Positions 23,149 to 34,814 of a stretch of DNA of 34,935 nucleotides are shown piece after piece. The notes beneath the pieces are model-generated. The model saw nothing but the letters and a program-made list of their open reading frames with translations, was not told where the DNA came from and made no database searches. How positions within the stretch are numbered: the first letter of the stretch is position 1; each line of letters begins with the position of its first letter. Source of the DNA: an uncultured Collinsella sp. (GTDB taxonomy: Bacteria > Actinomycetota > Coriobacteriia > Coriobacteriales > Coriobacteriaceae); NCBI GenBank assembly GCA_934621295.1, contig CAKTVB010000010.1:1-34935 (forward strand), in the 5' to 3' direction. The position numbers and the translations under genes were made by a program.

Positions 23149-24009
23149 ATGGATCCCATTGCGATGAAATTGGTTGGCGACGACCTGATTTTGCAGGCGC
23201 TGCGCGAGGACATCACGTTCGAAGACGTGAGCACGGCATCGGTATGCCCCCAGGCACGTCAGGCCGAGGTGCAGCTGATCGCCAAGGCCGATGGCGTTAT
23301 CGCCGGCCTGGATGTGTTTGCGCGCACGTTCGCGCTGCTCGATCCCGCCACGACGGTTGAGGCAACGGTGGCCGATGGCGACGAGGTTCGCGCGGGCCAG
23401 CACCTGGCAACCGTTAAGGGCGATGCCCGCATCCTGCTTTCGGGCGAGCGCGTTGCTCTCAACTATCTGCAACGCATGAGCGGCATCGCTACCTATACGC
23501 GCCGCATGGCGCAGGCCCTCGAGGGCACAAAGACCAAGCTTGTGGATACGCGCAAGACCACGCCGGGCATGCGCGTGTTCGAAAAGGCGGCTGTGCTCGC
23601 AGGCGGCGGGTTTAACCACCGCTATAACCTCTCTACCGCGGTCATGCTCAAGGACAACCATATCGACGCTGCGGGCGGCGTGGCAAAGGCGATTCAGATG
23701 GCTCGCGCTCATGCATCGTTTACCTGTACTGTCGAGATCGAGTGCGAGAACCTGGACATGGTTCGCGAGGCGGCAAACGCCGGCGCCGACATCATCATGC
23801 TCGACAACATGGACCACGACGCCATGGCTCAGGCAATCGAGCTCATCGACGGCCGTGCCAAGGTCGAGGCTTCGGGTAACGTGGATGCCCAGAACATCCG
23901 TGCGCTGGCCGACCTGGGCGTGGACTTCATCAGCTCCGGCGCGCTGACTCATTCCGCGCCTATCTTGGATCTTTCGCTGAAGCATCTACGTATGCTGGAC
24001 GGTGCATGA
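23149..24009 (+). CDS. nadC: Nicotinate-nucleotide pyrophosphorylase (quinolinate phosphoribosyltransferase)
   Basis: A 286-aa enzyme converting quinolinate and PRPP to nicotinate mononucleotide. Family motifs are LREDITFEDVST, SGERVALNYLQRMSGIAT, VDTRKTTPGMRVFEKAAVLAGGGFNHRYNL, LKDNHI, VEIECENLDM and VEASGNVDAQNIRALADLGVDFISSGALTHS. It begins six bases after nadB and ends overlapping niaR as ATGA, so the pathway enzymes and their repressor are coupled. Confidence 0.97.
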   Translation: MDPIAMKLVGDDLILQALREDITFEDVSTASVCPQARQAEVQLIAKADGVIAGLDVFARTFALLDPATTVEATVADGDEVRAGQHLATVKGDARILLSGERVALNYLQRMSGIATYTRRMAQALEGTKTKLVDTRKTTPGMRVFEKAAVLAGGGFNHRYNLSTAVMLKDNHIDAAGGVAKAIQMARAHASFTCTVEIECENLDMVREAANAGADIIMLDNMDHDAMAQAIELIDGRAKVEASGNVDAQNIRALADLGVDFISSGALTHSAPILDLSLKHLRMLDGA

Positions 24010-24554
24010 TGAACGGTGACGAGCGTCGCCAGGCAATCATTTGCGAGCTTCAGGGGGCATCTCGCCCCATCTCGGGCAGTGCTCTTGCCCGCGCTGCCGG
24101 CGTGAGCCGTCAGGTTGTTGTGCAGGACATCGCTCTTTTGCGTGCCGACGGCCATGATGTGGTGGCGACAAGCCGCGGCTATGTGCTGCGTGAGGGGGAG
24201 GGACGGCCGTGCGTTCCCACACGCCTGGTCAAGGTGCACCACGGTGTCGACGATTTGGGAGACGAGCTCAACACGATTGTCGATCTGGGCGGCGCCGTGC
24301 TCAACGTGATGGTCAACCACCGCGTCTACGGCAAGATTATCGCCGACCTGGACGTTCGCAATCGCCGTGATGTGGAGCGCTACTTAGAGGGCATCCGCAC
24401 GGGCAAGAGCTATCCGCTCATGACGGTGACGAGCGGATACCACTTCCATCGCATCGCCGCCGAGACCGAGGAGCAGCTCGACGAGATTGAGGCCGCCTTG
24501 CGTGCCAAGGGCTATCTGGCCGAGATTTTGCCTTACGAGGACGGACTGGAGTAG
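24006..24554 (+). CDS. niaR: NiaR-type NAD biosynthesis repressor (HTH plus 3H domain)
   Basis: A 182-aa transcription factor. Residues about 5-65 are a winged helix-turn-helix (SGSALARAAGVSRQVVVQDIALLRADGHDV). Residues about 75-175 are the 3H domain with conserved histidines (KVHHGVD, VNHRVYG, SGYHFHRI) that bind nicotinate or metal in characterised homologues. NiaR represses NAD synthesis and niacin uptake genes when niacin is available. Its place as last gene of nadABC and the repeats over the nadA promoter indicate autoregulation. ATGATG gives two adjacent starts; the first overlaps the nadC stop. Confidence 0.94.
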   Translation: MMNGDERRQAIICELQGASRPISGSALARAAGVSRQVVVQDIALLRADGHDVVATSRGYVLREGEGRPCVPTRLVKVHHGVDDLGDELNTIVDLGGAVLNVMVNHRVYGKIIADLDVRNRRDVERYLEGIRTGKSYPLMTVTSGYHFHRIAAETEEQLDEIEAALRAKGYLAEILPYEDGLE

Positions 24555-24558
24555 ATGG

Positions 24559-24592
24559 CGAGGCGAGGTCTTTGGGCCTCGCCTCGTTTTTT
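24559..24592 (+). terminator. Terminator of the nadABC-niaR operon
   Basis: CGAGGCGAGG pairs with CCTCGCCTCG around an 8-base loop and is followed by six T residues, five bases past the niaR stop. Confidence 0.92.
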
Positions 24593-24596
24593 GGCA

Positions 24597-24633
24597 AAAA
24601 AGAGGCCCATCGCATGGTGCGATGGGCCTCTTT
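24597..24633 (-). terminator. Terminator of the ferredoxin gene
   Basis: AAAGAGGCCCATCGCA and TGCGATGGGCCTCTTT form a 16-bp stem. Read on the minus strand it ends in a T-run, 30 bases past the ferredoxin stop. It faces the niaR terminator, so the two convergent units are insulated. Confidence 0.9.
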
Positions 24634-24662
24634 GCGTGCGAGTTGTTCGCGTGGGCTAGATG

Positions 24663-24848
24663 CTAGTCCTCAGCGATCTCGGTGATGGCGCCGGCAGGGC
24701 AAGCCTCCTGGCAAGCACCGCAGGCAGCGCAGGAATCCTCGTCCACAACAGTGGCGACGTCCTGGAGCTCGAGAACGCCACAGGGGCAGGTGTCAACGCA
24801 GACGCCACAGGAGATGCACTCGTCGGCATCGATTACGGGATGAGCCAT
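24663..24848 (-). CDS. 2[4Fe-4S] ferredoxin
   Basis: A 61-aa clostridial-type ferredoxin, a cytosolic low-potential electron carrier. The two cluster motifs are CISCGVCVDTCPCGVL and CAACGACQEACPAGAI, each CxxCxxCxxxCP. The start at MAHPVIDADEC has AGAGGA six bases upstream; an upstream in-frame extension is not conserved in character. It could supply electrons to radical SAM enzymes such as the activase at 8607-9557, though no linkage shows this. It is monocistronic and divergent from dnaK. Confidence 0.96.
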   Translation of the reverse strand: MAHPVIDADECISCGVCVDTCPCGVLELQDVATVVDEDSCAACGACQEACPAGAITEIAED

Positions 24849-25119
24849 GATTATTCCTCTCTGTTGACCGGCGCTACAGGCGATGCGCACCGGTTTGATT
24901 CGGGCAAAAACATACCACGCGCCCGTTGGTTTGCAATACCCTGCAGGGCACTTCTTCATACCGTTCGCCGAGTCAACGGCGGCTTACTGTTTGCGAAATC
25001 TCCATTGGGCGTATGTTATATGACTCTTGAGCCCAGCATGTCGCTGCGGAACGAGTCCTTTCGGCAGCGTAATCCTGTGTTTGAACTGCCCGATTCAAGA
25101 CCTACATTCAAAGAAATAA

Positions 25120-25155
25120 AAAATCTTATATGGAATGACTTAGATTTTGTATATT
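25120..25155 (+). promoter_or_regulatory. dnaK promoter with heat-shock operator shared with clpB
   Basis: AAAATCT and AGATTTT lie 15 bases apart (25120-25148), followed by the -10-like TATATT (25150-25155). The same element stands before clpB, with 25 of 29 positions identical. Both leaders then carry TCTCGAACAA, here at 25181, 61 bases from the element start. No canonical HAIR box (CTTGAGT-N7-ACTCAAG) is present. HspR is the natural candidate binder because its gene closes this operon. Bases 24849-25119 and 25156-25254 hold no other gene. Confidence 0.7.
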
Positions 25156-25254
25156 CGAGCCCATAAGGGGATACACTACATCTCGAACAAAAGCTCGCAG
25201 CGCGCTTTGGCATGGGTCGAGGTTGCGCAAAAGCAGAAAAAGAAGGGATTTCTC

Positions 25255-27162
<1,908 letters not shown>

Positions 27163-27164
27163 TC

Positions 27165-28016
27165 ATGTCCGCCGAACAAGCTCGAACAGAGGCTGGTGCC
27201 GGCGTTGCTGCCGGCACCGCCGCCTCTGCTGACTCTGAGGAGAAGGACGTGAAGATTCCTGTAGAAGACGCCGTGGAGACCGCGGACGAGAAGGACGATG
27301 CGCCCCAGACCGCTGGTGCCACGGATTCGATTGATGCCGAGGAGGCGACGATGACCGAGGAAGAGATGGTCGAGGCCGCCATTCGTGCTGGTGAGCAGGC
27401 CGCAGACGACGATTTCAAGCTCAAGTTCGAGCAGGCTCAAAAGGAGCTCGCCGACGTGCGTTCCGAGCTTGATGCTGCCGCCGAGGCGCAGAAGGCCGCC
27501 GAGGACAAGGCTCGCGAGGCTGCCGAGCGTACCGCTCGCCTGCAGGCTGACTGGGAGAATTTCCGCCGCCGCACGGCGAACGAGCGCCTGGCCGAGCGTG
27601 ACCGCGCTACCGAGAAGCTCGTAACCGCCCTGCTGCCGGTGGTCGACGATATCGAGCGCGCTATCGACCATGCACGCACGCTGGAAATGGCCGACGATTT
27701 TAGCCAGTTCGTGGACGGCGTGGACGCGGTGCATTCCAAGCTACTTGATGTATTTGCTCACGAGGGCGTGGAGCCCATCGACCCCAAGGGCGAGGCGTTC
27801 AACCCGCTGGAGCATCAGGCCGTCGGGCGCGTTGAAGATGCGTCTCAGTATGACGAGACGGTCAACGACGTGTACCAGAAGGGCTATCGCATGGCGGGCC
27901 ACGTGCTGCGTTCCGCGATGGTGACCGTGACCTATGGCGGTGAGAAGCGACCGGCTCCAGAAGAGGCGCCGGAAGGCGAGCCGGCGGCCGATGAGGCAAC
28001 GGGCTCGGAAGAGTAG
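27165..28016 (+). CDS. grpE: Nucleotide exchange factor GrpE
   Basis: Up to 283 aa. A long acidic Ala/Glu-rich N-terminus is followed by a coiled coil (about 85-125) and the GrpE core (LQADWENFRRRTANERLAERDRATEKLVTALLPVVDDIERAI, then HQAVGRVEDASQYDETVNDVYQKGYRMAGHVLRSAMVTV). It dimerises and releases ADP from DnaK. The ATG lies two bases after the dnaK stop but has a weak binding site. GTG at 27249 and ATG at 27351 have stronger sites (GGAGAAGG and GAGGAGG), so the N-terminal length is uncertain. The C-terminal tail after the core is acidic and low-complexity. Confidence 0.95.
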   Translation: MSAEQARTEAGAGVAAGTAASADSEEKDVKIPVEDAVETADEKDDAPQTAGATDSIDAEEATMTEEEMVEAAIRAGEQAADDDFKLKFEQAQKELADVRSELDAAAEAQKAAEDKAREAAERTARLQADWENFRRRTANERLAERDRATEKLVTALLPVVDDIERAIDHARTLEMADDFSQFVDGVDAVHSKLLDVFAHEGVEPIDPKGEAFNPLEHQAVGRVEDASQYDETVNDVYQKGYRMAGHVLRSAMVTVTYGGEKRPAPEEAPEGEPAADEATGSEE

Positions 28017-28022
28017 CACCTG

Positions 28023-28053
28023 AGGGCCTCGGGCATTCGCCTGGGGCCCTTTT
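28023..28053 (+). terminator. Terminator-like hairpin between grpE and dnaJ
   Basis: AGGGCCTCGGGC pairs with GCCTGGGGCCCT (12 pairs, two of them G-U) around ATTC, followed by TTTTAA. Lying inside the heat-shock operon, it probably attenuates transcription so that dnaJ and hspR are made in lower amounts than dnaK and grpE. Confidence 0.7.
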
Positions 28054-28090
28054 AATCTGATGATCCTCGCTCTCGAAAGGAGGGCAAACC

Positions 28091-29056
28091 ATGGCTGGCA
28101 ATAAGACGTTCTACGATGTTTTGGGCGTTTCGAAAAACGCCACCGATAAAGAGATCAAGTCTGCGTTTAGGAAACTCGCGCAAAAGTACCATCCCGACGC
28201 CGGCGGCGACGAGCAGAAGTTCAAGGAGATCTCTGAGGCGTACGACACGCTTTCGAATGAGAAGAAGCGTAAAGAGTATGATCAGATGCTCGCCTTCGGA
28301 GGCATTCCCGGTGCTGGCGGTGCGCGTGGTTATAGCAGCCAGAATGTTCCTTGGGACGATATCTTGAGCAGCGTTATGCGCGGCGAAGGCGTGGGCGGTT
28401 CGGACTGGGCGCAGAACTTCGAGGGCTTCAACGGCTTTGGGGGCTTTGGCGGTTTTGGTGGCCAGCCCCGGAGCAGGGCTTCGCGCGGAAGCGACCTTTC
28501 GGTCGATGTCGAGGTCTCGGCCGACGACGCGTTTCGTGGCGTGACCCAAAAGGTTAACTATCGCGTTCCCTCGACGGGCGAGCCCCAGGCTATCACCATC
28601 TCCATTCCGGCCGGTGCAGTTGACGGCGGCAAGATGCGCTTTAAGGGCCGTGGCGAATACGGCACCGGTGGCGGCGGGCGCGGCGACCTGGTGGTCACCG
28701 TGCGCGTGCAGGAGCATCCGCTGTTCAAGCGCAAGCGCGCCGACGTGACCATGACGGTTCCCGTCTCGTACACCGAGGCGGCGCTGGGGTGCCAGATTGA
28801 GGTCCCCACGCCGGGCGGCTCCAAGGTCAAGCTCGACATTCCCGCAGGTACGCAGACGGGCAAGAAGTTCCGCTGCAAGGGCCTGGGGGCGCCGGACGTT
28901 TCGCACCGCGGACGCACGGGCGCTTTGATTGTCGAGATTGAGGTCGTTGTGCCCGAGCATCTTACCGATAGCGAGCGCAAGACATTCGAGAAGCTCCGCG
29001 AGGAGGATACGCGCGATTACCGCGCGGAAGTTAACAAGTACTTCGCAAAGTTCTAG
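28091..29056 (+). CDS. DnaJ-type co-chaperone without zinc finger
   Basis: A 321-aa J-protein. The J domain spans 1-70 with the DnaK-activating HPD at 34-36. A Gly/Phe-rich segment (GFGGFGGFGG) at about 110-130 follows, then two beta-rich C-terminal substrate-binding domains (about 135-300). The four CxxCxGxG zinc-finger repeats of classical DnaJ are absent, so it is of the CbpA/type II class. AAAGGAGG precedes the ATG. A second DnaJ with zinc finger may exist elsewhere in the genome, as in many actinobacteria. Position between grpE and hspR is canonical. Confidence 0.95.
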   Translation: MAGNKTFYDVLGVSKNATDKEIKSAFRKLAQKYHPDAGGDEQKFKEISEAYDTLSNEKKRKEYDQMLAFGGIPGAGGARGYSSQNVPWDDILSSVMRGEGVGGSDWAQNFEGFNGFGGFGGFGGQPRSRASRGSDLSVDVEVSADDAFRGVTQKVNYRVPSTGEPQAITISIPAGAVDGGKMRFKGRGEYGTGGGGRGDLVVTVRVQEHPLFKRKRADVTMTVPVSYTEAALGCQIEVPTPGGSKVKLDIPAGTQTGKKFRCKGLGAPDVSHRGRTGALIVEIEVVVPEHLTDSERKTFEKLREEDTRDYRAEVNKYFAKF

Positions 29057-29110
29057 CGACCCCAACTGTGTACCATGGAGGGGTAGTCGATTGAAAGCAG
29101 GCTGAGGGCC

Positions 29111-29515
29111 ATGGCCGATGACAACAGGAATAAGCCGCTGTACATGATCAGCGTGGCGGCAGAGCTCACGGGTATGCACCCTCAGACGCTGCGCGTCTAC
29201 GAGTCCAAGGGTTTGGTGAATCCGCAGCGATCGGGCGGCAACACGCGCCTGTACTCGCGCGCCGATATCGAGCGCCTGGAGCTCATCAACCAGCTTACCG
29301 ACGAGGGCATTAATTTGGCCGGCGTGGTGCGCATCCTCGATATGAAGGAACGTTCGGAAGAGCGCGAGCGCGAGAACGAGAAGCTTCGCTCCCGCGTACG
29401 TCAACTCGAGGAAGAGTTGCACGAGTTCAAGATGCAAAAGAAGATCACCGCGCTCGTTCCGCGCGATGGCTCGGGCGATCCCCAACAGGTCCTGCGTGGC
29501 CTGCTTGGTCAGTAA
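29111..29515 (+). CDS. hspR: Heat-shock repressor HspR (MerR family)
   Basis: A 134-aa repressor. Residues about 8-75 are a MerR-type winged helix-turn-helix (MISVAAELTGMHPQTLRVYESKGLVNPQRSGGNTRLYSRADIERL), then a coiled coil (ERSEERERENEKLRSRVRQLEEEL) for dimerisation. HspR with DnaK as co-repressor shuts off dnaK and clpB operons in actinobacteria. The 29-bp elements before dnaK and clpB are its expected targets. The ribosome binding site is weak (GAGGG), consistent with low expression. It lies 54 bases after dnaJ. Confidence 0.96.
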   Translation: MADDNRNKPLYMISVAAELTGMHPQTLRVYESKGLVNPQRSGGNTRLYSRADIERLELINQLTDEGINLAGVVRILDMKERSEERERENEKLRSRVRQLEEELHEFKMQKKITALVPRDGSGDPQQVLRGLLGQ

Positions 29516-29524
29516 GGGCTGTTT

Positions 29525-29842
29525 ATGCAGGTAGTACAAGCTGTCTTTGGATGCATCGGCGTTGTCTTCATGATTTTGGGCGCCTTGCTCATGATGCGTA
29601 AGTCGCCCCGGCTCAACGAGGCGTTTGACGCCGCGGCACAGGCGCGCGGCTGCGAGAGTGAGCATCAGGCGTGCTATGAGGTGGCGCTCTTTTGCTTGGA
29701 AGCGGCGTTCCTGTTTGTGCTCGTTGCCTTTGTGGCATCTTATGTGGCGACCGTTCTTGCTGTTGTGGGGGCTATTGTCGTGCTTGTTGCCGGCCTGGTG
29801 GCGGGCGCTTATGCCACGAAGCGACGCATTGACTGGAAGTAG
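29525..29842 (+). CDS. Small membrane protein of unknown function
   Basis: A 105-aa protein with a first hydrophobic segment at about 4-23 and two more at about 54-75 and 77-96, separated by a hydrophilic stretch with two cysteines (ARGCESEHQACYEV) and ending in the basic KRRIDWK. It starts nine bases after hspR with AAGGG upstream, and a terminator follows, so it is the last gene of the heat-shock operon. No family is recognised. A stress-linked membrane role is only suggested by position. Confidence 0.75.
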   Translation: MQVVQAVFGCIGVVFMILGALLMMRKSPRLNEAFDAAAQARGCESEHQACYEVALFCLEAAFLFVLVAFVASYVATVLAVVGAIVVLVAGLVAGAYATKRRIDWK

Positions 29843-29881
29843 CCTTACGCCCTCTCTGTTCGGCTCAATTCGTACCGTGAT

Positions 29882-29914
29882 GCCCGCCGGAGTTAACGCT
29901 CCGGCGGGCTTCTT
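29882..29914 (+). terminator. Terminator of the dnaK operon
   Basis: GCCCGCCGGAG pairs with CTCCGGCGGGC (11 bp, 6-base loop) and is followed by TTCTT. After it, bases 29915-30045 contain no gene and turn AT-richer. Confidence 0.85.
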
Positions 29915-30045
29915 GCGTAAACGGAGCTGTCCCTTTTGGGCGAGAGCTCATCTTGGGTGCCAATTTAGCCTCACACAGAACTTAGTTAGGCAGCGATACG
30001 CATTCGCCCGATTGGATTTTAGATTTTGAGCGGGCCCCTTTGTCG

Positions 30046-30185
30046 AAAAAATACGGTTATGGGTAGATTGAAGCGAAAAGTGTAAGTATACGAGATCAAT
30101 CGAGACGTTTTTCCTGCATAAATGGCAGTGGAAAAGCCTGGATACAAACGCCTTTTGCCCTAACCTACTCATAACCGTATTTTTT
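30046..30185. repeat. 140-bp inverted-repeat element (MITE-like or structured RNA)
   Basis: The left arm starts with an A-run and TACGGTTATGGGTAG (30052-30066). The right arm is its reverse complement, ending in CATAACCGTA plus a T-run (30171-30185). The terminal 15 bases of each arm match perfectly and similarity continues for about 10 more. The interior has no ORF with a binding site. A third copy of the same end sequence lies at 34785-34814. I saw no target-site duplication at the edges. Confidence 0.7.
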
Positions 30186-30242
30186 ACAGGCACGGTCTAG
30201 GCGATGTCACATTTCGCGCTGCTCCTGCATCTGCTGACTCAT

Positions 30243-30279
30243 AAAATCTTATATAGAGAGACTTAGATTTATGTATAAG
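30243..30279 (+). promoter_or_regulatory. clpB promoter with heat-shock operator shared with dnaK
   Basis: AAAATCT and AGATTT in the same spacing as before dnaK (30243-30271), followed by the -10-like TATAAG (30274-30279). The downstream leader motif TCTCGAACAA begins at 30305, 62 bases from the element start. A small CCGCCC/GGGCGG hairpin lies at 30322-30337 in the leader. clpB thus shares regulation with the dnaK operon although separately transcribed. Confidence 0.7.
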
Positions 30280-30395
30280 GCGGGGCACATCCGGTAACAA
30301 TACCTCTCGAACAACAGGACACCGCCCCGTAGGGCGGCAGCCCCGGCGCGAGCGTTACCGTGCCGCGGGCAACACCTATATGAGAGGTGAGATAT

Positions 30396-33047
<2,652 letters not shown>

Positions 33048-33079
33048 CGCCGCGGGTTTCTGCGCGACTTGCATGATTT

Positions 33080-33115
33080 GGCTCGGCTTCCAGGCAACTG
33101 GAGGCCGAGCCTTTT
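33080..33115 (+). terminator. clpB terminator
   Basis: GGCTCGGCTTCCAG pairs with CTGGAGGCCGAGCC (one G-U pair) around GCAA and is followed by TTTT. Confidence 0.88.
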
Positions 33116-33163
33116 GCGTGCGGCGCATGCTAGGATGGTGCAAACGACGATTGAGGAGCGGAT

Positions 33164-33331
33164 ATGGCAAGCGAGAAGGACGAAAAGAAGAAGGCTTCCG
33201 AAACCAAGGCGACGCTCAAGCCCAAAGACCCATTTATTCGCGCGGAGAATGAGGACGACGACGGCTACGATCCGTACTCCGATCGTCGTCCCGAGCGCGA
33301 GCCGCTGTTCGAGCGCGATCCTTGGGGCTAA
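33164..33331 (+). CDS. 55-aa charged small protein
   Basis: ATG with GAGGAG five bases upstream opens a 55-codon frame ending in TAA. The protein is highly charged: a Lys/Glu-rich N-terminus (ASEKDEKKKASETKATLKPK), a central acidic stretch (ENEDDDGYDPYSD) and an Arg/Glu-rich end finishing in RDPWG. It has no hydrophobic core and is probably disordered. It lies between the clpB terminator and a strong bidirectional hairpin, so it forms its own unit; a weak TAGGAT -10 is seen at 33131. Synonymous positions are GC-rich like real genes here. Function unknown; its neighbours suggest nothing specific. Confidence 0.7.
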   Translation: MASEKDEKKKASETKATLKPKDPFIRAENEDDDGYDPYSDRRPEREPLFERDPWG

Positions 33332-33349
33332 TGCGCTGCTGATATGAAA

Positions 33350-33389
33350 AAGGGTGCCGCTGCGAGAACGTTCTCGCAGCGGCACCCTT
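33350..33389. terminator. Bidirectional terminator, 40-bp perfect palindrome
   Basis: Two 20-base arms (33350-33369 and 33370-33389, arm start AAGGGTGCCG) are exact reverse complements with no spacer. On the minus strand it is followed by TTTTTCAT, serving the membrane protein gene at 33431-33832. On the plus strand it can stop transcripts of the 55-aa gene. Confidence 0.85.
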
Positions 33390-33430
33390 GCGTTTGGGAT
33401 GTGTTGGATCCGGTGTGTTCTCGTGCTCGG

Positions 33431-33832
33431 CTAGCGGTCGGCCTCGGCGCGAACCTTCTTGTCGAAGACAGCCGCAGCGATCGCCAGTACGGCGTCAAGC
33501 GCGCAGACGATGGAGAGACCCTGGACAGCAGGGGAGAGGATGCAGGCGGCGATGCCTGCGGCGGCCACCAGGACGGCGACAACAAGATGGGCTCCCAAAG
33601 CGGTGGGTCGGTTGGCGCCCTTGATGCCGTCGATGGCGCAGAATGCCGTAAGGAAAGCGGCGACCGTGCACAGGACGGCGTCGAGATTCGCCATCAGGAA
33701 GGTGGGGATATCGGCATCGCCCTCAACGCGCGGGGTGCCGTTGAAGATGAGGGACGCCATCACAAAGCAAAGGACGACAAAGACAATTTGGACGAGGCTC
33801 AAGATCTTGAGCATCTTGCGATTGTTGGACAT
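33431..33832 (-). CDS. Four-helix membrane protein of unknown function
   Basis: A 133-aa protein with about four membrane helices (LKILSLVQIVFVVLCFVMAS, LDAVLCTVAAFLTAFCAI, LGAHLVVAVLVAAAGIAAC, LSIVCALDAVLAIAAAVF), a short positive N-terminus (MSNNRKM) and a basic C-terminus (DKKVRAEADR). AGGAGA precedes the ATG. It is a single-gene unit with a terminator downstream. I recognise no family motif. Its small size and even helix spacing fit generic actinobacterial membrane proteins. Confidence 0.8.
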   Translation of the reverse strand: MSNNRKMLKILSLVQIVFVVLCFVMASLIFNGTPRVEGDADIPTFLMANLDAVLCTVAAFLTAFCAIDGIKGANRPTALGAHLVVAVLVAAAGIAACILSPAVQGLSIVCALDAVLAIAAAVFDKKVRAEADR

Positions 33833-33938
33833 GGGGCTCTCCTAGGGTTTACGAATTTGGAACGAGACACATGATACCCCGGCATTACGGCAGTGAGCAG
33901 CGGAAAGGAAAGGCATCCGGGCTTTTGCCCTTGAATAT

Positions 33939-33969
33939 TGTTGACAATGTGTCAACATATGGGCTAATG
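33939..33969 (+). promoter_or_regulatory. hypB promoter within a perfect dyad
   Basis: TGTTGACA and TGTCAACA flank a 3-base ATG centre (33939-33957). The left arm contains a consensus -35 TTGACA (33941-33946); CTAATG (33964-33969) stands 17 bases downstream as a weak -10. TTGAC-N5-GTCAA resembles CRP/FNR-family sites. A protein bound here would cover the -35 and repress. The leader to hypB is about 50 bases. Confidence 0.6.
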
Positions 33970-34028
33970 GAATGAACAACGGCCGGGCGTGCGGCGCCGT
34001 GTGCCTGTCGAGCGAAAAGGGGCAGTGT

Positions 34029-34715
34029 ATGGAAGACGTACGAGTGCTGGAGATCAAGCAGAGCGTGTTTGCGAATAACGATGCTCATGCCGATGAGTTG
34101 CGCGAGCGCCTGCGCACGCAGGGGACGTTCCTGCTCAACCTGATGTCGAGCCCGGGTTCGGGCAAGACCACGACGCTCACGCGCACAATCGAGGCCCTGC
34201 GTGACGAGATGTCCCTGGCCGTTATGGAGGCAGATATCGATTCGGACGTCGATGCAAAGACAATCGCCCAAACCGGTGCCCGCGCCATCCAGCTTCATAC
34301 CGGCGGCATGTGCCATCTGGACGCCTATATGACCGAGCAGGGTCTGGACGCGCTGCTTGGCGAGGATGCCGAGCATGTTGACCTGGCGATTCTCGAAAAC
34401 GTGGGCAACCTGGTGTGCCCCGCGGAGTTCGACACGGGAGCTTGCTCCAACGCGATGATCCTTTCGGTGCCTGAGGGCGACGACAAGCCGCTCAAGTACC
34501 CGCTCATGTTCTCCATCTGTGACGTCGTGCTTATCAACAAGATCGATGCGCTGCCGATATTCGACACCTTTAGCATGGAGCGCGCGCGAGAGAACATCCT
34601 CATGCGCAACCCCAACGCCACCATCATCCCTATCTGCGCCAAGACAGGCGAGGGAATCGACCAGTGGGCCCAATGGCTTCGCGACCGCGTAGCTGCGTGG
34701 AAGGCCGGCGCCTAG
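34029..34715 (+). CDS. hypB: Hydrogenase nickel-incorporation GTPase HypB
   Basis: A 228-aa SIMIBI-class GTPase that delivers nickel to [NiFe] hydrogenase. The P-loop is SSPGSGKTT (40-48), the G2/G3 region contains EADIDSDVDA, and NKID (in VVLINKIDALP) gives guanine specificity. Cys95-His96 (GGMCHLD) and Cys130 (NLVCP) match the conserved G-domain metal site. The His-rich and CxxCGC N-terminal metal stretches of some HypBs are absent. The start follows AAAAGGGG. No hypA, other hyp gene or hydrogenase is in the window on either side, which is unusual because hypA and hypB are usually adjacent. Confidence 0.95.
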   Translation: MEDVRVLEIKQSVFANNDAHADELRERLRTQGTFLLNLMSSPGSGKTTTLTRTIEALRDEMSLAVMEADIDSDVDAKTIAQTGARAIQLHTGGMCHLDAYMTEQGLDALLGEDAEHVDLAILENVGNLVCPAEFDTGACSNAMILSVPEGDDKPLKYPLMFSICDVVLINKIDALPIFDTFSMERARENILMRNPNATIIPICAKTGEGIDQWAQWLRDRVAAWKAGA

Positions 34716-34784
34716 GTGGTGGAAATCCACGCGCTGGTTCGCCTCTGACGCATGAAGCCGCAGCCGAAACCGCTGGAGCAATCT

Positions 34785-34814
34785 AAAAAAGACGGTTATA
34801 GGTAGGTTGAGGCG
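34785..34814 (+). repeat. Third copy of the ACGGTTAT repeat
   Basis: An A-run followed by GACGGTTATAGGTAGGTTGA (34791-34810) and GGCG matches the ends of the element at 30046-30185, best its right arm read in reverse. The sequence beyond base 34815 is not similar to the 30-kb element. The 220 bases from hypB to the window end contain no gene and no terminator with a U-tract that I could see. Confidence 0.65.

Noticed and set aside
25021..25035. CTTGAGC upstream of dnaK as an HspR HAIR half-site
   Set aside because: The matching ACTCAAG half is absent at 7 bases and the site is about 95 bases upstream of the shared element.
29111..29515. GlnR or other MerR-type regulator instead of HspR
   Set aside because: Position directly after dnaJ and the HspR-like sequence around the helix-turn-helix make HspR the clear choice.
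30196..30261. Short plus-strand frame of about 20 codons upstream of clpB
   Set aside because: No real ribosome binding site, and it runs through the conserved heat-shock operator.
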